A stretch of DNA of 64,000 nucleotides from Nitrosomonadales bacterium (lineage in GTDB: Bacteria > Pseudomonadota > Gammaproteobacteria > Burkholderiales > Gallionellaceae). Location of the stretch: assembly GCA_016716325.1 (NCBI GenBank), contig JADJWO010000001.1:310001-374000 (forward strand), read 5' to 3'. Positions 23,389 to 32,881 of the stretch are shown one piece after another. Under the pieces are notes generated by a model. It made no database searches, was not told the origin of the DNA, and saw only the letters and a program-made list of their open reading frames with translations. Numbering within the stretch: the first letter of the stretch is position 1; each line of letters starts with the position of its first letter. Made by a program: the position numbers and the translations under genes.

Positions 23389-24249
23389 GTGTCCTTGAGC
23401 GAAAAAAAACTCAGCACTGTTGAGCACGGCCGCGACAACGCGGAACTGCGCTACGTCTACCCGGTAGTGTCGCGCCGCGCGGGCGGCGTCTCGGTCGGTA
23501 TCAACCTCAACACCAACAACGCCTGCAACTGGCGCTGCCTCTACTGTCAGGTTCCAGACCTACAGCGCGGCAGTGCACCACATGTTGACTTGTTGTTATT
23601 AGAGAGCGAGTTAAGATGGTTTCTTAAAGAATTACTGTATGGAAATTTCATGCAGGAACGCGTCCCTGAGAAAGTGCGGCGCATCAACGATATTGCACTG
23701 TCCGGTAACGGTGAATCAACCAGCGCGGCGGAATTCGCGCAGGTCATCGAACTCATCGGGCGCGTACGACGCGACTCAGGATTGCCGGAAGAGGTCAAGA
23801 CCGTTCTGATCACCAACGGCAGCCTGTTGTACCGCGAAGAGGTCCGGGAAGGGATACGCCGCATGGCGCAACTCAACGGAGAGGTCTGGTTCAAGCTGGA
23901 TCGCGCCAGCGAGGCGGGGATGCAACGGGTCAACGACATCCGGATGACGTTGGACAAGGTGCGTTCCAACCTGACCGCATCCATCCAACTATGCCCGACC
24001 TGGTTGCAGACCTGCTGGTTCGCGCTGGACGGCACCCCACCGTCGCGGCAGGACGAGGACGACTATCTCGAGTTCCTTGCGGGACTGTTGCGCGACGGGG
24101 ACCGGCCGCAAGGCGTGCTGCTCTATGGTCTGGCACGGCCTTCGATGCAACCCGAGGCGCCGCGTCTGTCGGCCCTGTCGAATGAGCAGATTGAGGCGTT
24201 CGCCACACGGATCCGCGCATTGGGTATTGAAGTAAGGGTCGCGATTTAA
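23389..24249 (+). CDS. Radical SAM protein
   Basis: 286 residues from a GTG start. The nominal TTG upstream lies within the repeat hairpin, and another TTG start six bases on (23395) is also possible. The SAM-cluster motif is CNWRCLYCQ (CxxxCxxC), preceded by the GGVSVGINLNTNNA strand. Further family features are SGNGESTSAAEF and VLITNGSLLYREEV, and WFKLDRASEAG. It resembles the wybutosine-synthesis-like radical SAM proteins of unknown substrate common in proteobacteria. It stands alone; rep follows after about 100 bases. Confidence 0.8.
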   Translation: MSLSEKKLSTVEHGRDNAELRYVYPVVSRRAGGVSVGINLNTNNACNWRCLYCQVPDLQRGSAPHVDLLLLESELRWFLKELLYGNFMQERVPEKVRRINDIALSGNGESTSAAEFAQVIELIGRVRRDSGLPEEVKTVLITNGSLLYREEVREGIRRMAQLNGEVWFKLDRASEAGMQRVNDIRMTLDKVRSNLTASIQLCPTWLQTCWFALDGTPPSRQDEDDYLEFLAGLLRDGDRPQGVLLYGLARPSMQPEAPRLSALSNEQIEAFATRIRALGIEVRVAI

Positions 24250-24347
24250 CTTGTTAACCCGCCGGTTAAGAGTCCGATCCGGATTTCCCCCGGGTTCCTT
24301 TGGTATCATGCCGGCCTTTCCGCAATCCCATCCACAAGTTTTCCAGA

Positions 24348-26345
24348 ATGTCAGACAAACTCAATCCCGTGCAGCGCGAGGCCGTGAAATATCTCGACGG
24401 CCCGTTATTGGTGCTGGCCGGGGCGGGTAGCGGCAAGACGCGCGTGATCACCCACAAGATCGCCCATCTGGTGAACGGGTGCGGCTACGAACCGAAGCAC
24501 ATCGCGGCGATCACTTTCACCAACAAGGCGGCGAACGAGATGCGCGAGCGGGCGGGGCAGTTGCTGAAAGGCGTGGATACCACGGGGCTGCTGGTCAGTA
24601 CCTTCCACTCGCTGGGCATGAACATCCTGCGCGCCGAGGCGAAGTGGCTGGGCTACAAGCCGCGCTTTTCGATCTTCGACAGCAGCGACACCTGGAAGAT
24701 ACTCGGCGAGTTGACCAATTCCCCGGACAAGCAGGAGCTGCGCGACCTGCAGGTGCGCATCTCGAACTGGAAGTCGGCCTTCGTTTCGCCGGAGCAGGCG
24801 GCCGGAATCGCGGAAAGCGACGAGGCGAGGGTGCAGGCGCGCATCTATGCTCGCTATCAGGAGACGCTGCGCGCCTATCAGGCGGTGGATTTCGACGACC
24901 TGATCCACCTGCCAGTGGTGCTGTTCAGGCAGCATCCGGAAGTCCTGTTGCGCTGGCAGATGAAGTTGCGCTACCTGCTGGTGGACGAATACCAGGATAC
25001 CAACGATTGCCAGTACCAGTTGGTCAGGTTGCTGGCGGACATGCGCGGGGCGTTCACCGTGGTGGGCGACGACGACCAGTCCATCTACGCCTGGCGCGGC
25101 GCCAGCGTCGAGAACCTGCACAACCTGCGCAACGATTACCCGAACCTGAAGGTCATCAAGCTGGAGCAGAACTACCGCTCGTCGCAGCGCATCCTGAAGG
25201 TGGCGAACCACCTGATCAAGCACAATACCAAGGTGTTCGAAAAGAAGCTGTGGAGCGACCACGGTATCGGGGATCCGATCCGCGTCTATGCGGCGCGCGA
25301 CGACGAGCATGAGGCCGAGAGCGTGGTGCTGAAGCTGCTGTCGCACAAGTTCGAGCATCGCACCCGGTTTTCCGATTACGCGATCCTGTACCGCAGCAAC
25401 CACCAGTCGCGCGCCTTCGAGGAGCAGCTGCGCGCCCAGCGCGTGCCCTATACCGTCAGCGGCGGCACATCGTTCTTCGACAAGGCGGAGATCAAGGATA
25501 TCACCGCCTATCTGCGCCTGATCGCGAATCCAGACGACGATCCGGCCTTCATCCGCGCGATCACCACGCCGAAGCGCGGCATCGGCAATACGACGCTGGA
25601 GAAGCTGGGCAGCTACGCCGGGACACGCCACATCAGCCTGTTCGAGGCGGCCTTTGCGCCGCAGGTGCAGCATGACATCCAGCCGCGCCAGTACGAGGAG
25701 CTGATGACTTTCTGCAATTTCATCAACCGCATCCAGGACCGTGCCGACAAGGATCCGTGCGGTGAGTTGCTCGACGAACTGCTGCGCGCGATCAACTATG
25801 AGTCATGGCTATATGACACATATGACCCGGCGCAGGCCGAGGGCAAATGGAAGAGCGTGGACGATTTCACCGGCTGGCTCAAGCGCAAGGCCGAGGCCGA
25901 GCAGCGGTCGCTGCTGGCGATGGTGCAGACCATCGCGCTGATCAACATGCTGGACGGCAAGGATCAGGAGCCTGACGCCGTCGCGTTGTCCACGCTGCAT
26001 GCGGCCAAGGGGCTGGAGTTTCCGCATGTGTTCATCGTCGGCGCGGAAGAGGAGATATTGCCGTTCCGCGACAGCGACGAGAGGCAGATCGAGGAAGAGC
26101 GTCGCCTGATGTATGTCGGCATCACCCGCGCCGAGCGCAGCCTGCAGATCAGTTATTGCAACCGCCGCAAGCGCGGCAGGGACTGGCTGGCCAGCGAACC
26201 GAGCCGTTTTCTGGAGGAGATGCCGGAAAGCGAGCTGGTCTATGCGGGCGACCGTGCCGGAGCTGTCCCAACTGTGACCAAAGATGAAGGGATGGATAAA
26301 CTGGCGAAACTGAAGGCGATGCTGAACAAGGGCGGGGAGGCGTAG
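24348..26345 (+). CDS. rep: ATP-dependent DNA helicase Rep
   Basis: 665 residues from MSDKLNPVQREAV; an ATG 48 bases earlier has no ribosome site and adds non-family residues. A UvrD/Rep-type SF1A helicase moving 3'-5', which helps replication forks pass protein blocks. Motifs: Walker A LAGAGSGKTR, VDEYQDTNDCQ (II), VGDDDQSIYAWRGA (III), LEQNYRSS (IV), TLHAAKGLEF (V) and MYVGITRAE (VI). The C-terminal Rep tail is present. Followed immediately by rlmJ, whose ATG comes right after the stop codon. Confidence 0.95.
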   Translation: MSDKLNPVQREAVKYLDGPLLVLAGAGSGKTRVITHKIAHLVNGCGYEPKHIAAITFTNKAANEMRERAGQLLKGVDTTGLLVSTFHSLGMNILRAEAKWLGYKPRFSIFDSSDTWKILGELTNSPDKQELRDLQVRISNWKSAFVSPEQAAGIAESDEARVQARIYARYQETLRAYQAVDFDDLIHLPVVLFRQHPEVLLRWQMKLRYLLVDEYQDTNDCQYQLVRLLADMRGAFTVVGDDDQSIYAWRGASVENLHNLRNDYPNLKVIKLEQNYRSSQRILKVANHLIKHNTKVFEKKLWSDHGIGDPIRVYAARDDEHEAESVVLKLLSHKFEHRTRFSDYAILYRSNHQSRAFEEQLRAQRVPYTVSGGTSFFDKAEIKDITAYLRLIANPDDDPAFIRAITTPKRGIGNTTLEKLGSYAGTRHISLFEAAFAPQVQHDIQPRQYEELMTFCNFINRIQDRADKDPCGELLDELLRAINYESWLYDTYDPAQAEGKWKSVDDFTGWLKRKAEAEQRSLLAMVQTIALINMLDGKDQEPDAVALSTLHAAKGLEFPHVFIVGAEEEILPFRDSDERQIEEERRLMYVGITRAERSLQISYCNRRKRGRDWLASEPSRFLEEMPESELVYAGDRAGAVPTVTKDEGMDKLAKLKAMLNKGGEA

Positions 26346-27197
26346 ATGCTCAGTTACCGCCACGCCTTCCATGCCGGCAACCATGCCGATGTGCTGAAGC
26401 ATTTCGTTGAGATGCAGTTGCTGCGCCATCTGGCGCAGAAGGACAAGCCGTTCTGGTATATCGACACCCATGCGGGCGCCGGCTGTTACGCGCTGGACAG
26501 CGGCTATGCGACGCAGAATGCGGAATACGAGAGCGGTATCGCACGGCTTTGGGGTCGGGACGACCTGCCCCCCGCGCTGGCGGAGTATGTGGCGCTGGTG
26601 AAACGTATCAACCCGGAAGGGGAGTTGAAGCTGTATCCCGGTTCGCCGCTGGTCGCGCTGGAACTGTTGCGCGAACAGGACCGGATGCGGCTGTTCGAGT
26701 TGCACCCGGCGGACAGCGACCTGCTGCGGCAGAATTTCCCCGGACGCGAGGCGCAGGTCATGATCCGGGAAGAGGACGGATTCGGCGCACTGAAAGCCTT
26801 GCTGCCGCCTCCGCCGCGCCGCGCACTGGTACTCATCGACCCGCCCTATGAGGACAAGCAGGATTATCGCCGTGTGCCGGAAGCGTTGCGCGAGGGATTG
26901 AAACGCTTCGCCAACGGGGTCTATGCGGTGTGGTATCCGATGTTGCAGCGCGCCGAGGCGCGGCAGCTGCCGGAACAACTCAAGCGGTTGCCGGTGAAAA
27001 GCTGGCTGCATGTCGCGCTCACCGTGCAACCGCCGGGCGAGGACGGCTTCGGCATGCACGGCAGCGGGATGTTCGTCCTCAATCCACCGTGGACATTGCA
27101 TGGCGTATTGCAGGAGACCATGCCGTATCTGGCCGGGATGCTGGGGCGGGACGGCGCTGGCGGGTTCGTGCTGGAGCAGCATGAAAACCCGGATTAG
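26346..27197 (+). CDS. rlmJ: 23S rRNA (adenine-2030-N6)-methyltransferase RlmJ
   Basis: A 283-residue SAM-dependent N6-adenine methyltransferase of 23S rRNA. Signatures are MLSYRHAFHAGNHADVLKH at the N-terminus, WYIDTHAGAGCY, the YPGSPLVALELLR strand, and the catalytic DPPY in LVLIDPPYEDKQDY. Length matches the family (about 280). It starts directly after rep, so the two are one transcript. Confidence 0.95.
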   Translation: MLSYRHAFHAGNHADVLKHFVEMQLLRHLAQKDKPFWYIDTHAGAGCYALDSGYATQNAEYESGIARLWGRDDLPPALAEYVALVKRINPEGELKLYPGSPLVALELLREQDRMRLFELHPADSDLLRQNFPGREAQVMIREEDGFGALKALLPPPPRRALVLIDPPYEDKQDYRRVPEALREGLKRFANGVYAVWYPMLQRAEARQLPEQLKRLPVKSWLHVALTVQPPGEDGFGMHGSGMFVLNPPWTLHGVLQETMPYLAGMLGRDGAGGFVLEQHENPD

Positions 27198-27242
27198 GCT
27201 TGTATAATCGCCCCGTTCTTAACTTGCGAAGACGAACAGACT

Positions 27243-29375
27243 ATGAATACTCATCACAAATGGAAGTTCTTCCGCGCCGGCGGTTTCGACCAGGTGCAAC
27301 TGGATACCGGCGCAGACCTGCTGGCGCTCAAGGAGTTGGATCAGAAGTTGTGGGTGGCGCTGAGTTGCCCGACGCGCGGCATCGAGTTCGATTCGAAGAC
27401 GCTGGACATGATCGACAGCGATGCGGATGGGCGCGTGCGCGCGAACGAGGTGCTGGCGGCCATCGCATGGACCGGCGGACTGCTCAAGGATGCCGACCTG
27501 CTGGTCAGGGGCTCGGATCGTCTGGCGCTCGCCGACATCGACGATAGCAGCGACGAGGGCAGGCAGATATTCGCTTCCGCAGCACATATCCTGAAGAGCC
27601 TAGGCAAGCCGGATGCAACCGGGATCTCGCTGGCGGACATGGATGATATCGAGAAACTCGTTGCAAACCAGGAGTTCAACGGCGACGGAGTGATCGGCGC
27701 CAAACAGGCGCATGACGACGGATTGCGAACCGCGATCGAGGATATCGTCAAGTGCATGGGTTCGGCGGCCGACTTGAGCGGCGAGGTCGGCATCAACCAG
27801 GAGTTGTCGGACAAATTCTTCGCCGAAGCTGCCGCCTATGCGGAATGGTATGCGCAGGGCGAGGGCGATGCGGATATCCTGTTCTCGGGCGACAGCACAT
27901 TGGCGGCGGCAGACGCCTTCCGTGCCGTGAAGGACAAGGTCGGCGATTATTTCACCCGCTGCCAGCTGGCCGCCTACGATGCGCGCGCCGCTGTTCCGCT
28001 GAGCCGTTCTGCCGACGATTACGGGAATCTGGCCGCGCAAAGCCTGTCCCCGCAACATCAGGAGGTGGCGAATTTTCCGCTGGCTACGGTGGAGGCGAAC
28101 AAGCCGCTGCCCTTGCTTTCCGGCATCAATCCGGCGTGGCAGGAGAAGGTGGGCGACCTGCGCGAACGGGTCATCGTGCCGCTGTTCGGCAAGAAGGAAA
28201 GTCTGGATGCCGCCGAATGGGCGACCGTATGTGCCCGGTTCACCGCGTTCGAGGCCTGGCTGGCGAAGAAGCCGGCAAACAGCGTGGAGCCTTTGGGTAT
28301 CGCGCGCGTGCGCGCGCTGCTCGGCAGCGAATACAAGGCGACGATCGACGACCTGATGGCGAGTGACAAGGCGGTCGAGGCGGAGGTCAAGGCGATCCGC
28401 TCGGTGGAAAGACTATTGCGTTACAACCGGGATCTGTTCGGGCTGGTGAACAACTTCGTGTCGTTCCGGAACTTCTATACCGGCAAGGAGAAGGCGATCT
28501 TCCAGATGGGCACGCTGTATCTGGACGGGCGCAGTTGCGAGCTGTGCATCCGGGTCGAGGATGTGAACAAGCATGCCGGATTCGCCAACATGAGCGGGAT
28601 GTGCCTGGCTTACTGCGAATGCGTGCGCAAGGGCGGTACCGAGAAATTCAATGTTGCGGCGGCGTTTACCGCAGGCGATTCTGACTTCCTGCTGGTGGGG
28701 CGCAACGGGATCTTCTATGACCGCAAGGGACAGGACTGGGATGCGACCATCGTGCGCATCATCGATCACCCGATCAGCATCCGGCAGGCGTTCTGGTCGC
28801 CCTACAAGAAACTCACCAAGATGATCAGCGAGCAATTGCAGAAATTCGCCGCATCCAAGGCGAGTTCGGTGGAAGGCAAGATGATCAAGGCAGTTGTGGA
28901 TAACGGCAAACCGGTTGCGGATGCCTCTGTCGCCACTCCGGCCAAACCGGCTTTCGATGTCGGCAAGTTCGCCGGTATCTTTGCGGCGATCGGACTGGCG
29001 ATCGGCGCAATCGGCGGCATCCTGGCCTCGATCGTCAGCGGTATCCTCGGGCTGGAGTTCTGGCAGATCCCGCTGGCGCTGGCCGGGCTGATGTTACTGG
29101 TCTCCGGCCCGTCGATGGCGTTGGCCTGGTTCAAGCTGAAGAAGCGCAACCTGGGCCCGATACTGGATGCATGCGGATGGGCCATCAACGCGCGGGTGCT
29201 GGTCAATATCCCGTTCGGGACTTCGCTGACCGCGCTGGCCGATCTGCCCAAGGGCGCGACCCGTTCACTGGTCGATCCGTTCGCCGAGAAGCCGATCGTC
29301 TGGCCATATTACGTGCTTGCGCTGGCCGCAATCGCTACACTCGTCTCCCTTTGGTACTTCGGTATCTTCGGTTGA
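27243..29375 (+). CDS. Large membrane protein with EF-hand-like loop, function unknown
   Basis: 710 residues, not assigned to a named function. A canonical 12-residue EF-hand loop stands at 58-69 (DSDADGRVRANE), with a weaker second one near 160 (FNGDGVIG), so calcium binding is likely. The middle, about 200-560, is soluble and mostly helical; SCELCIRVEDV and SGMCLAYCECVRKGG supply several cysteines. The C-terminus has an Ala/Pro linker, then membrane helices at about 577-632 and 687-709. The stop overlaps the next ATG (TGATG), so it forms an operon with the glycosylase. Codon use is like that of the neighbours. Confidence 0.8.
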   Translation: MNTHHKWKFFRAGGFDQVQLDTGADLLALKELDQKLWVALSCPTRGIEFDSKTLDMIDSDADGRVRANEVLAAIAWTGGLLKDADLLVRGSDRLALADIDDSSDEGRQIFASAAHILKSLGKPDATGISLADMDDIEKLVANQEFNGDGVIGAKQAHDDGLRTAIEDIVKCMGSAADLSGEVGINQELSDKFFAEAAAYAEWYAQGEGDADILFSGDSTLAAADAFRAVKDKVGDYFTRCQLAAYDARAAVPLSRSADDYGNLAAQSLSPQHQEVANFPLATVEANKPLPLLSGINPAWQEKVGDLRERVIVPLFGKKESLDAAEWATVCARFTAFEAWLAKKPANSVEPLGIARVRALLGSEYKATIDDLMASDKAVEAEVKAIRSVERLLRYNRDLFGLVNNFVSFRNFYTGKEKAIFQMGTLYLDGRSCELCIRVEDVNKHAGFANMSGMCLAYCECVRKGGTEKFNVAAAFTAGDSDFLLVGRNGIFYDRKGQDWDATIVRIIDHPISIRQAFWSPYKKLTKMISEQLQKFAASKASSVEGKMIKAVVDNGKPVADASVATPAKPAFDVGKFAGIFAAIGLAIGAIGGILASIVSGILGLEFWQIPLALAGLMLLVSGPSMALAWFKLKKRNLGPILDACGWAINARVLVNIPFGTSLTALADLPKGATRSLVDPFAEKPIVWPYYVLALAAIATLVSLWYFGIFG

Positions 29376-30028
29376 TGGCGTTTTCAGAAGATTGCCGCCG
29401 TTGTTCCCGTCTGGCCGGATTCCTTGAGCGGGTGCGCGCCGAGCATCCCGCTTACCATGCGCTGCCGGTCAGTTCGTTCGGCGAGGCGGGCAGCCGTTTC
29501 CTGATCGTCGGACTGGCTCCCGGCATGCACGGCGCGAACCGTACCGGCAGGCCGTTCACCGGGGATTATGCGGGCAACCTTTTATATGGCTCGTTGCACA
29601 AGTATGGATTCTCCACCAGCGCCGAGCCGCTGGATGCAGCCGGAGATGCGAATCCGGACCTGTATCTGAAAGGCTGCCGCATCTGCAATGCGGTGCGCTG
29701 CCTGCCACCTCAGAACAAGCCCGAACCTTCCGAGATTCGCGACTGCAACGGTTATCTGGCCGATGAACTGTCCTTGCTTCCGGCAGGCGCGGCCGTGCTG
29801 GCGCTCGGCACGATCGCCCACCAGGCAGTGTTGATGGCGCTGGGGGTGCGCAAGAGCAGCTTTGCCTTTGCGCATGGCGCAAGGCACGAATTGCCCGGCG
29901 GCCTGTCGCTGTTCGACAGCTACCATTGCAGTCGCTACAACACCCAGACCAGACGCCTGACCACGCCGATGTTCGATGCGGTGATCGGGGCTGTTGCAGA
30001 TCATGTCGGCCAAGACAGATATATTTGA
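29375..30028 (+). CDS. Uracil-DNA glycosylase, family 5 type
   Basis: 217 residues from the ATG that overlaps the preceding stop codon. The family 5 (UDGb) motif is GLAPGMHGANRTGRPFTGD, together with the late SYHCSRYNTQTRRLT segment. Cysteines C7/C10 and the CRICNAVRC cluster fit the [4Fe-4S] site of family 4/5 enzymes. It should remove uracil and other deaminated bases from DNA. Its 3' end overlaps the uvrC start region by 26 bases, placing two repair genes together. Confidence 0.88.
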   Translation: MAFSEDCRRCSRLAGFLERVRAEHPAYHALPVSSFGEAGSRFLIVGLAPGMHGANRTGRPFTGDYAGNLLYGSLHKYGFSTSAEPLDAAGDANPDLYLKGCRICNAVRCLPPQNKPEPSEIRDCNGYLADELSLLPAGAAVLALGTIAHQAVLMALGVRKSSFAFAHGARHELPGGLSLFDSYHCSRYNTQTRRLTTPMFDAVIGAVADHVGQDRYI

Positions 30029-31829
30029 TCCCAAGCCCATCCTGGCCAGCCTCCCTTTGCTGCCGGGCGTGTACCGTTTTTATGACCACAAGGGCGATGT
30101 GCTGTATGTCGGCAAGGCGCGACAATTGAAGAAGCGGGTCGCCTCCTATTTCCAGAAGGCCAATGTTTCGCCGCGCATCAGGATGATGGTGTCGCATATC
30201 GCGCGCATCGAAACCACCGTGACGCGTACCGAAGCGGAGGCGTTGCTGCTGGAAAATAACTTAATTAAATCATTAAGACCGAGATACAACATATTGTTTC
30301 GTGACGATAAGTCATATCCGTATATTGTGTTGACTGGAGAGCGATTCCCGCGCTTGACCTATTACCGTGGAACGCCTGACCGCAAGCACCAGTACTTCGG
30401 CCCCTACCCGAATGCGTATGCGGCCAAGGAGAGCATCCAGCTTTTGCAGAAGATATTCCGCATCCGCACCTGCGAGGACAGCGTGTTCAACAATCGCACC
30501 CGTCCCTGCCTGTTGCACCAGATCCACCGCTGTACCGCGCCTTGCGTGAAACTGGTCACGGAACGGGATTACCAGGCCGATATCCGTAATGCAGAACTGT
30601 TGTTGCAGGGCAGGCATCAGGAGGTCGAGCAGGCCTTGCGGGATGCAATGGAGCGGGCGTCCGGGGCGCAGCATTACGAACAGGCAGCGGCCCTGCGCGA
30701 CCAGTTGCGTGCTTTGCACACCGTGCAGCAGAGACAGTTCGTCGAGTCCACCGGTAGCGCGACCGATGCAGACATCATTGCGTTGGCGCAACAGGGCGAA
30801 CTGACATGCGTCAATCTTGCAATGGTGCGCGGCGGGCGGCATCTGGGCGACAAGAGTTTTTTTCCGGAACATGCCGAAGGCTTGGCAGCGGACGAGATCA
30901 TGCAGGCGTTCATCGCGCAGCACTACCTGGATCGCAGCGTGCCACCTTTGCTGGTGCTGGACGGGGAATGTCAGGATGAGACGCTGGCGCAATTGCTCGG
31001 CGAACAGGCGGGGCGCACCATCAGGATCAGTAGTGCCACATCCGGGGCGCGCCGCCAGTGGCTGGAAATGGGGCAGCGCAACGCGCTGCTGGCTGTGCAG
31101 CAACGTGCGATGCAGCAGGGTGGGCAGAAGCTGCGGCTGGACAGGTTGCGCGAATTCCTGGATATGCCGGATCTGCAGCGCATCGAGTGTTTCGACATCA
31201 GCCACACGATGGGCGAGGCGACGCAGGCATCCTGCGTGGTATATGAGAACCAGGAAATGCGCCCGGCGCAATACCGCCGCTACAACATTGCCGGTATCAC
31301 GCCCGGCGACGATTATGCTGCGATGCGCCAGGCGCTGATGCGCCGTTACCAGAAGCTGGCGGAGAACAGCCATGAGGGTGCGGGCGCGCGGCCCGACCTG
31401 ATCCTGATCGATGGCGGGTTGGGGCAGTTGCGCGTCGCGATGGAGGTGATGCAGGAACTGGGGCTGAACGAACTGGCTCTGGTTGGTGTGGCCAAGGGCG
31501 AGGAACGCAAGGCCGGACTGGAGCAGTTGATCTTTCCCGACGGTAGCGCAAAGCGATTGTCCGGCGACGAACCGGCATTGCACCTGATCCAGCAGATACG
31601 CGATGAGGCGCACCGCTTCGCCATCACCGGCCATCGGGCCAAGCGCGGCAAGGTACGCACTGCATCCAGTCTGGAAGAGATCAGCGGAATAGGGGACAAG
31701 CGGCGGCGCAGTCTGCTGACCCACTTCGGCGGCCTGCGCGAAGTGGCGCTGGCCAGCGTCGAGCAGCTTTGTCAGGTGCAAGGTATCAGCAAATCGCTTG
31801 CCGAGAAGATTTACCAGCAGCTACACTAG
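30003..31829 (+). CDS. uvrC: Excinuclease ABC subunit C
   Basis: 608 residues from MSAKTDIFDPKP; a TTG nine bases upstream is possible but unlikely. UvrC makes both cuts in nucleotide excision repair. Domains: GIY-YIG nuclease (LPGVYRFYDHKGDVLYVGK, 20-95), the cysteine-rich region with CEDS and CLLHQIHRCTAPC, the UVR motif near 205-240, an RNase H-like nuclease (CFDISHTMGEATQASCVV and DLILIDGGLGQL) and a C-terminal helix-hairpin-helix pair. Full length. pgsA follows after six bases, as in many proteobacteria. Confidence 0.97.
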   Translation: MSAKTDIFDPKPILASLPLLPGVYRFYDHKGDVLYVGKARQLKKRVASYFQKANVSPRIRMMVSHIARIETTVTRTEAEALLLENNLIKSLRPRYNILFRDDKSYPYIVLTGERFPRLTYYRGTPDRKHQYFGPYPNAYAAKESIQLLQKIFRIRTCEDSVFNNRTRPCLLHQIHRCTAPCVKLVTERDYQADIRNAELLLQGRHQEVEQALRDAMERASGAQHYEQAAALRDQLRALHTVQQRQFVESTGSATDADIIALAQQGELTCVNLAMVRGGRHLGDKSFFPEHAEGLAADEIMQAFIAQHYLDRSVPPLLVLDGECQDETLAQLLGEQAGRTIRISSATSGARRQWLEMGQRNALLAVQQRAMQQGGQKLRLDRLREFLDMPDLQRIECFDISHTMGEATQASCVVYENQEMRPAQYRRYNIAGITPGDDYAAMRQALMRRYQKLAENSHEGAGARPDLILIDGGLGQLRVAMEVMQELGLNELALVGVAKGEERKAGLEQLIFPDGSAKRLSGDEPALHLIQQIRDEAHRFAITGHRAKRGKVRTASSLEEISGIGDKRRRSLLTHFGGLREVALASVEQLCQVQGISKSLAEKIYQQLH

Positions 31830-31835
31830 CTCCCC

Positions 31836-32408
31836 ATGCGCCTCAACATCCCCAATCTGCTTACCTGGCTGAGAATTCTGCTGATTCCGGTTTTTGTCGC
31901 CGTCTTTTATTTATCGGACAGCACGCTCAGCCCCCATATGAAGAACTGGGTCAGCACGGGCGTTTTCCTGCTGGCGGCTGTTACCGACTGGCTGGATGGC
32001 TATCTGGCGCGCAAACTGAACCAGTCATCTGCCTTTGGCGCATTCCTGGATCCGGTGGCGGACAAGTTGATGGTGGCTGCCGCGCTGATCCTGCTGGTCA
32101 AACTGGGACGGGCCGATGCGATCATCGCGTTCATCATCATCGGGCGCGAGATCACCATTTCCGCGTTGCGCGAGTGGATGGCGCAGGTAGGCGAGAGCAA
32201 GAGCATCGCGGTATCCATGCTGGGCAAGATCAAGACCACATTCCAGATGATCGCGATACTGTTGCTGCTCTACCATGATCGCCTGTTCGGGATCGATTGC
32301 CTCGCAATCGGCTCCTTGTTGCTGTATCTCGCCGCGTTGCTGACGTTATGGTCGATGGGCTACTACCTGATGCTGGCTTCGCCACAGCTCAAGAAACATC
32401 AAAACTGA
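31836..32408 (+). CDS. pgsA: CDP-diacylglycerol-glycerol-3-phosphate 3-phosphatidyltransferase
   Basis: A 190-residue inner-membrane enzyme that makes phosphatidylglycerol phosphate. The CDP-alcohol phosphotransferase motif D-x2-DG-x2-AR-x8-G-x3-D-x3-D is complete in TDWLDGYLARKLNQSSAFGA followed by FLDPVADK. About four to five membrane segments. It starts MRLNIPNLLTWLRILLIPVF, typical for PgsA. It ends 39 bases before the tRNA-Pro(TGG) gene. Confidence 0.96.
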   Translation: MRLNIPNLLTWLRILLIPVFVAVFYLSDSTLSPHMKNWVSTGVFLLAAVTDWLDGYLARKLNQSSAFGAFLDPVADKLMVAAALILLVKLGRADAIIAFIIIGREITISALREWMAQVGESKSIAVSMLGKIKTTFQMIAILLLLYHDRLFGIDCLAIGSLLLYLAALLTLWSMGYYLMLASPQLKKHQN

Positions 32409-32409
32409 A

Positions 32410-32437
32410 TTGATTTATCAGTCTGCGTCTGTATAAT
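32410..32437 (+). promoter_or_regulatory. Promoter of the Pro-Arg-His tRNA cluster
   Basis: TTGATT (32410) and TATAAT (32432) are separated by 16 bases. A GC-rich discriminator (GCGCACCC) follows and the first tRNA starts 10 bases after the -10 box. It probably drives all three tRNA genes. Confidence 0.75.
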
Positions 32438-32447
32438 GCGCACCCTT

Positions 32448-32524
32448 CGGGGTGTAGCGTAGCCTGGTAGCGCGCCTGCTTTGGGAGCAGGATGTCGGGA
32501 GTTCGAATCTCTCCACCCCGACCA
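32448..32524 (+). tRNA. tRNA-Pro (anticodon TGG)
   Basis: A 77-base cloverleaf: acceptor CGGGGTG/CACCCCG, anticodon stem CCTGC/GCAGG around TTTGGGA, T-loop TTCGAAT, encoded CCA. It is first of three tRNAs in one transcript. Confidence 0.97.
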
Positions 32525-32556
32525 GATTCGAAAAGTATCGCACCGCGAAAAGAATT

Positions 32557-32633
32557 GTGCCCGTAGCTCAACCGGATAGAGCACCAGCCTTCTAAGCTGG
32601 GGGTTGCAGGTTCGATTCCTGTCGGGCATGCCA
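32557..32633 (+). tRNA. tRNA-Arg (anticodon TCT)
   Basis: A 77-base cloverleaf with acceptor GTGCCCG/CGGGCAT (G-T at the first pair), anticodon loop CTTCTAA in the stem CCAGC/GCTGG, T-loop TTCGATT and encoded CCA. Confidence 0.96.
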
Positions 32634-32656
32634 GTGTCCCGCCAGAAATGTTCAAT

Positions 32657-32733
32657 GGTGGCTGTAGCTCAGTTGGTAGAGTCCCGGATTGTGATTCCGG
32701 TTGTCGTGGGTTCGAGTCCCATCAGCCACCCCA
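32657..32733 (+). tRNA. tRNA-His (anticodon GTG)
   Basis: Acceptor GTGGCTG/CAGCCAC with the extra G at -1 facing C73, diagnostic for tRNA-His. Anticodon loop TTGTGAT, T-loop TTCGAGT, encoded CCA. Confidence 0.97.
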
Positions 32734-32748
32734 TAAACACTCGAGATG

Positions 32749-32770
32749 ACGCCGCAATTGCGGCGTTTTT
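32749..32770 (+). terminator. Terminator of the tRNA cluster
   Basis: ACGCCGCAATTGCGGCGT is a perfect 18-base palindrome followed by TTTTC. It lies 15 bases after tRNA-His. Confidence 0.9.
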
Positions 32771-32881
32771 CTTGGGGTGCCCCAGAAAATACATAGGCCT
32801 TCAGGCATATGGACAGGCTCCTCTCCGAGTGCGACACTTCGCCATACCTAAAATAAGCTCAGCAGGGGAGGGTGTTCTCGC

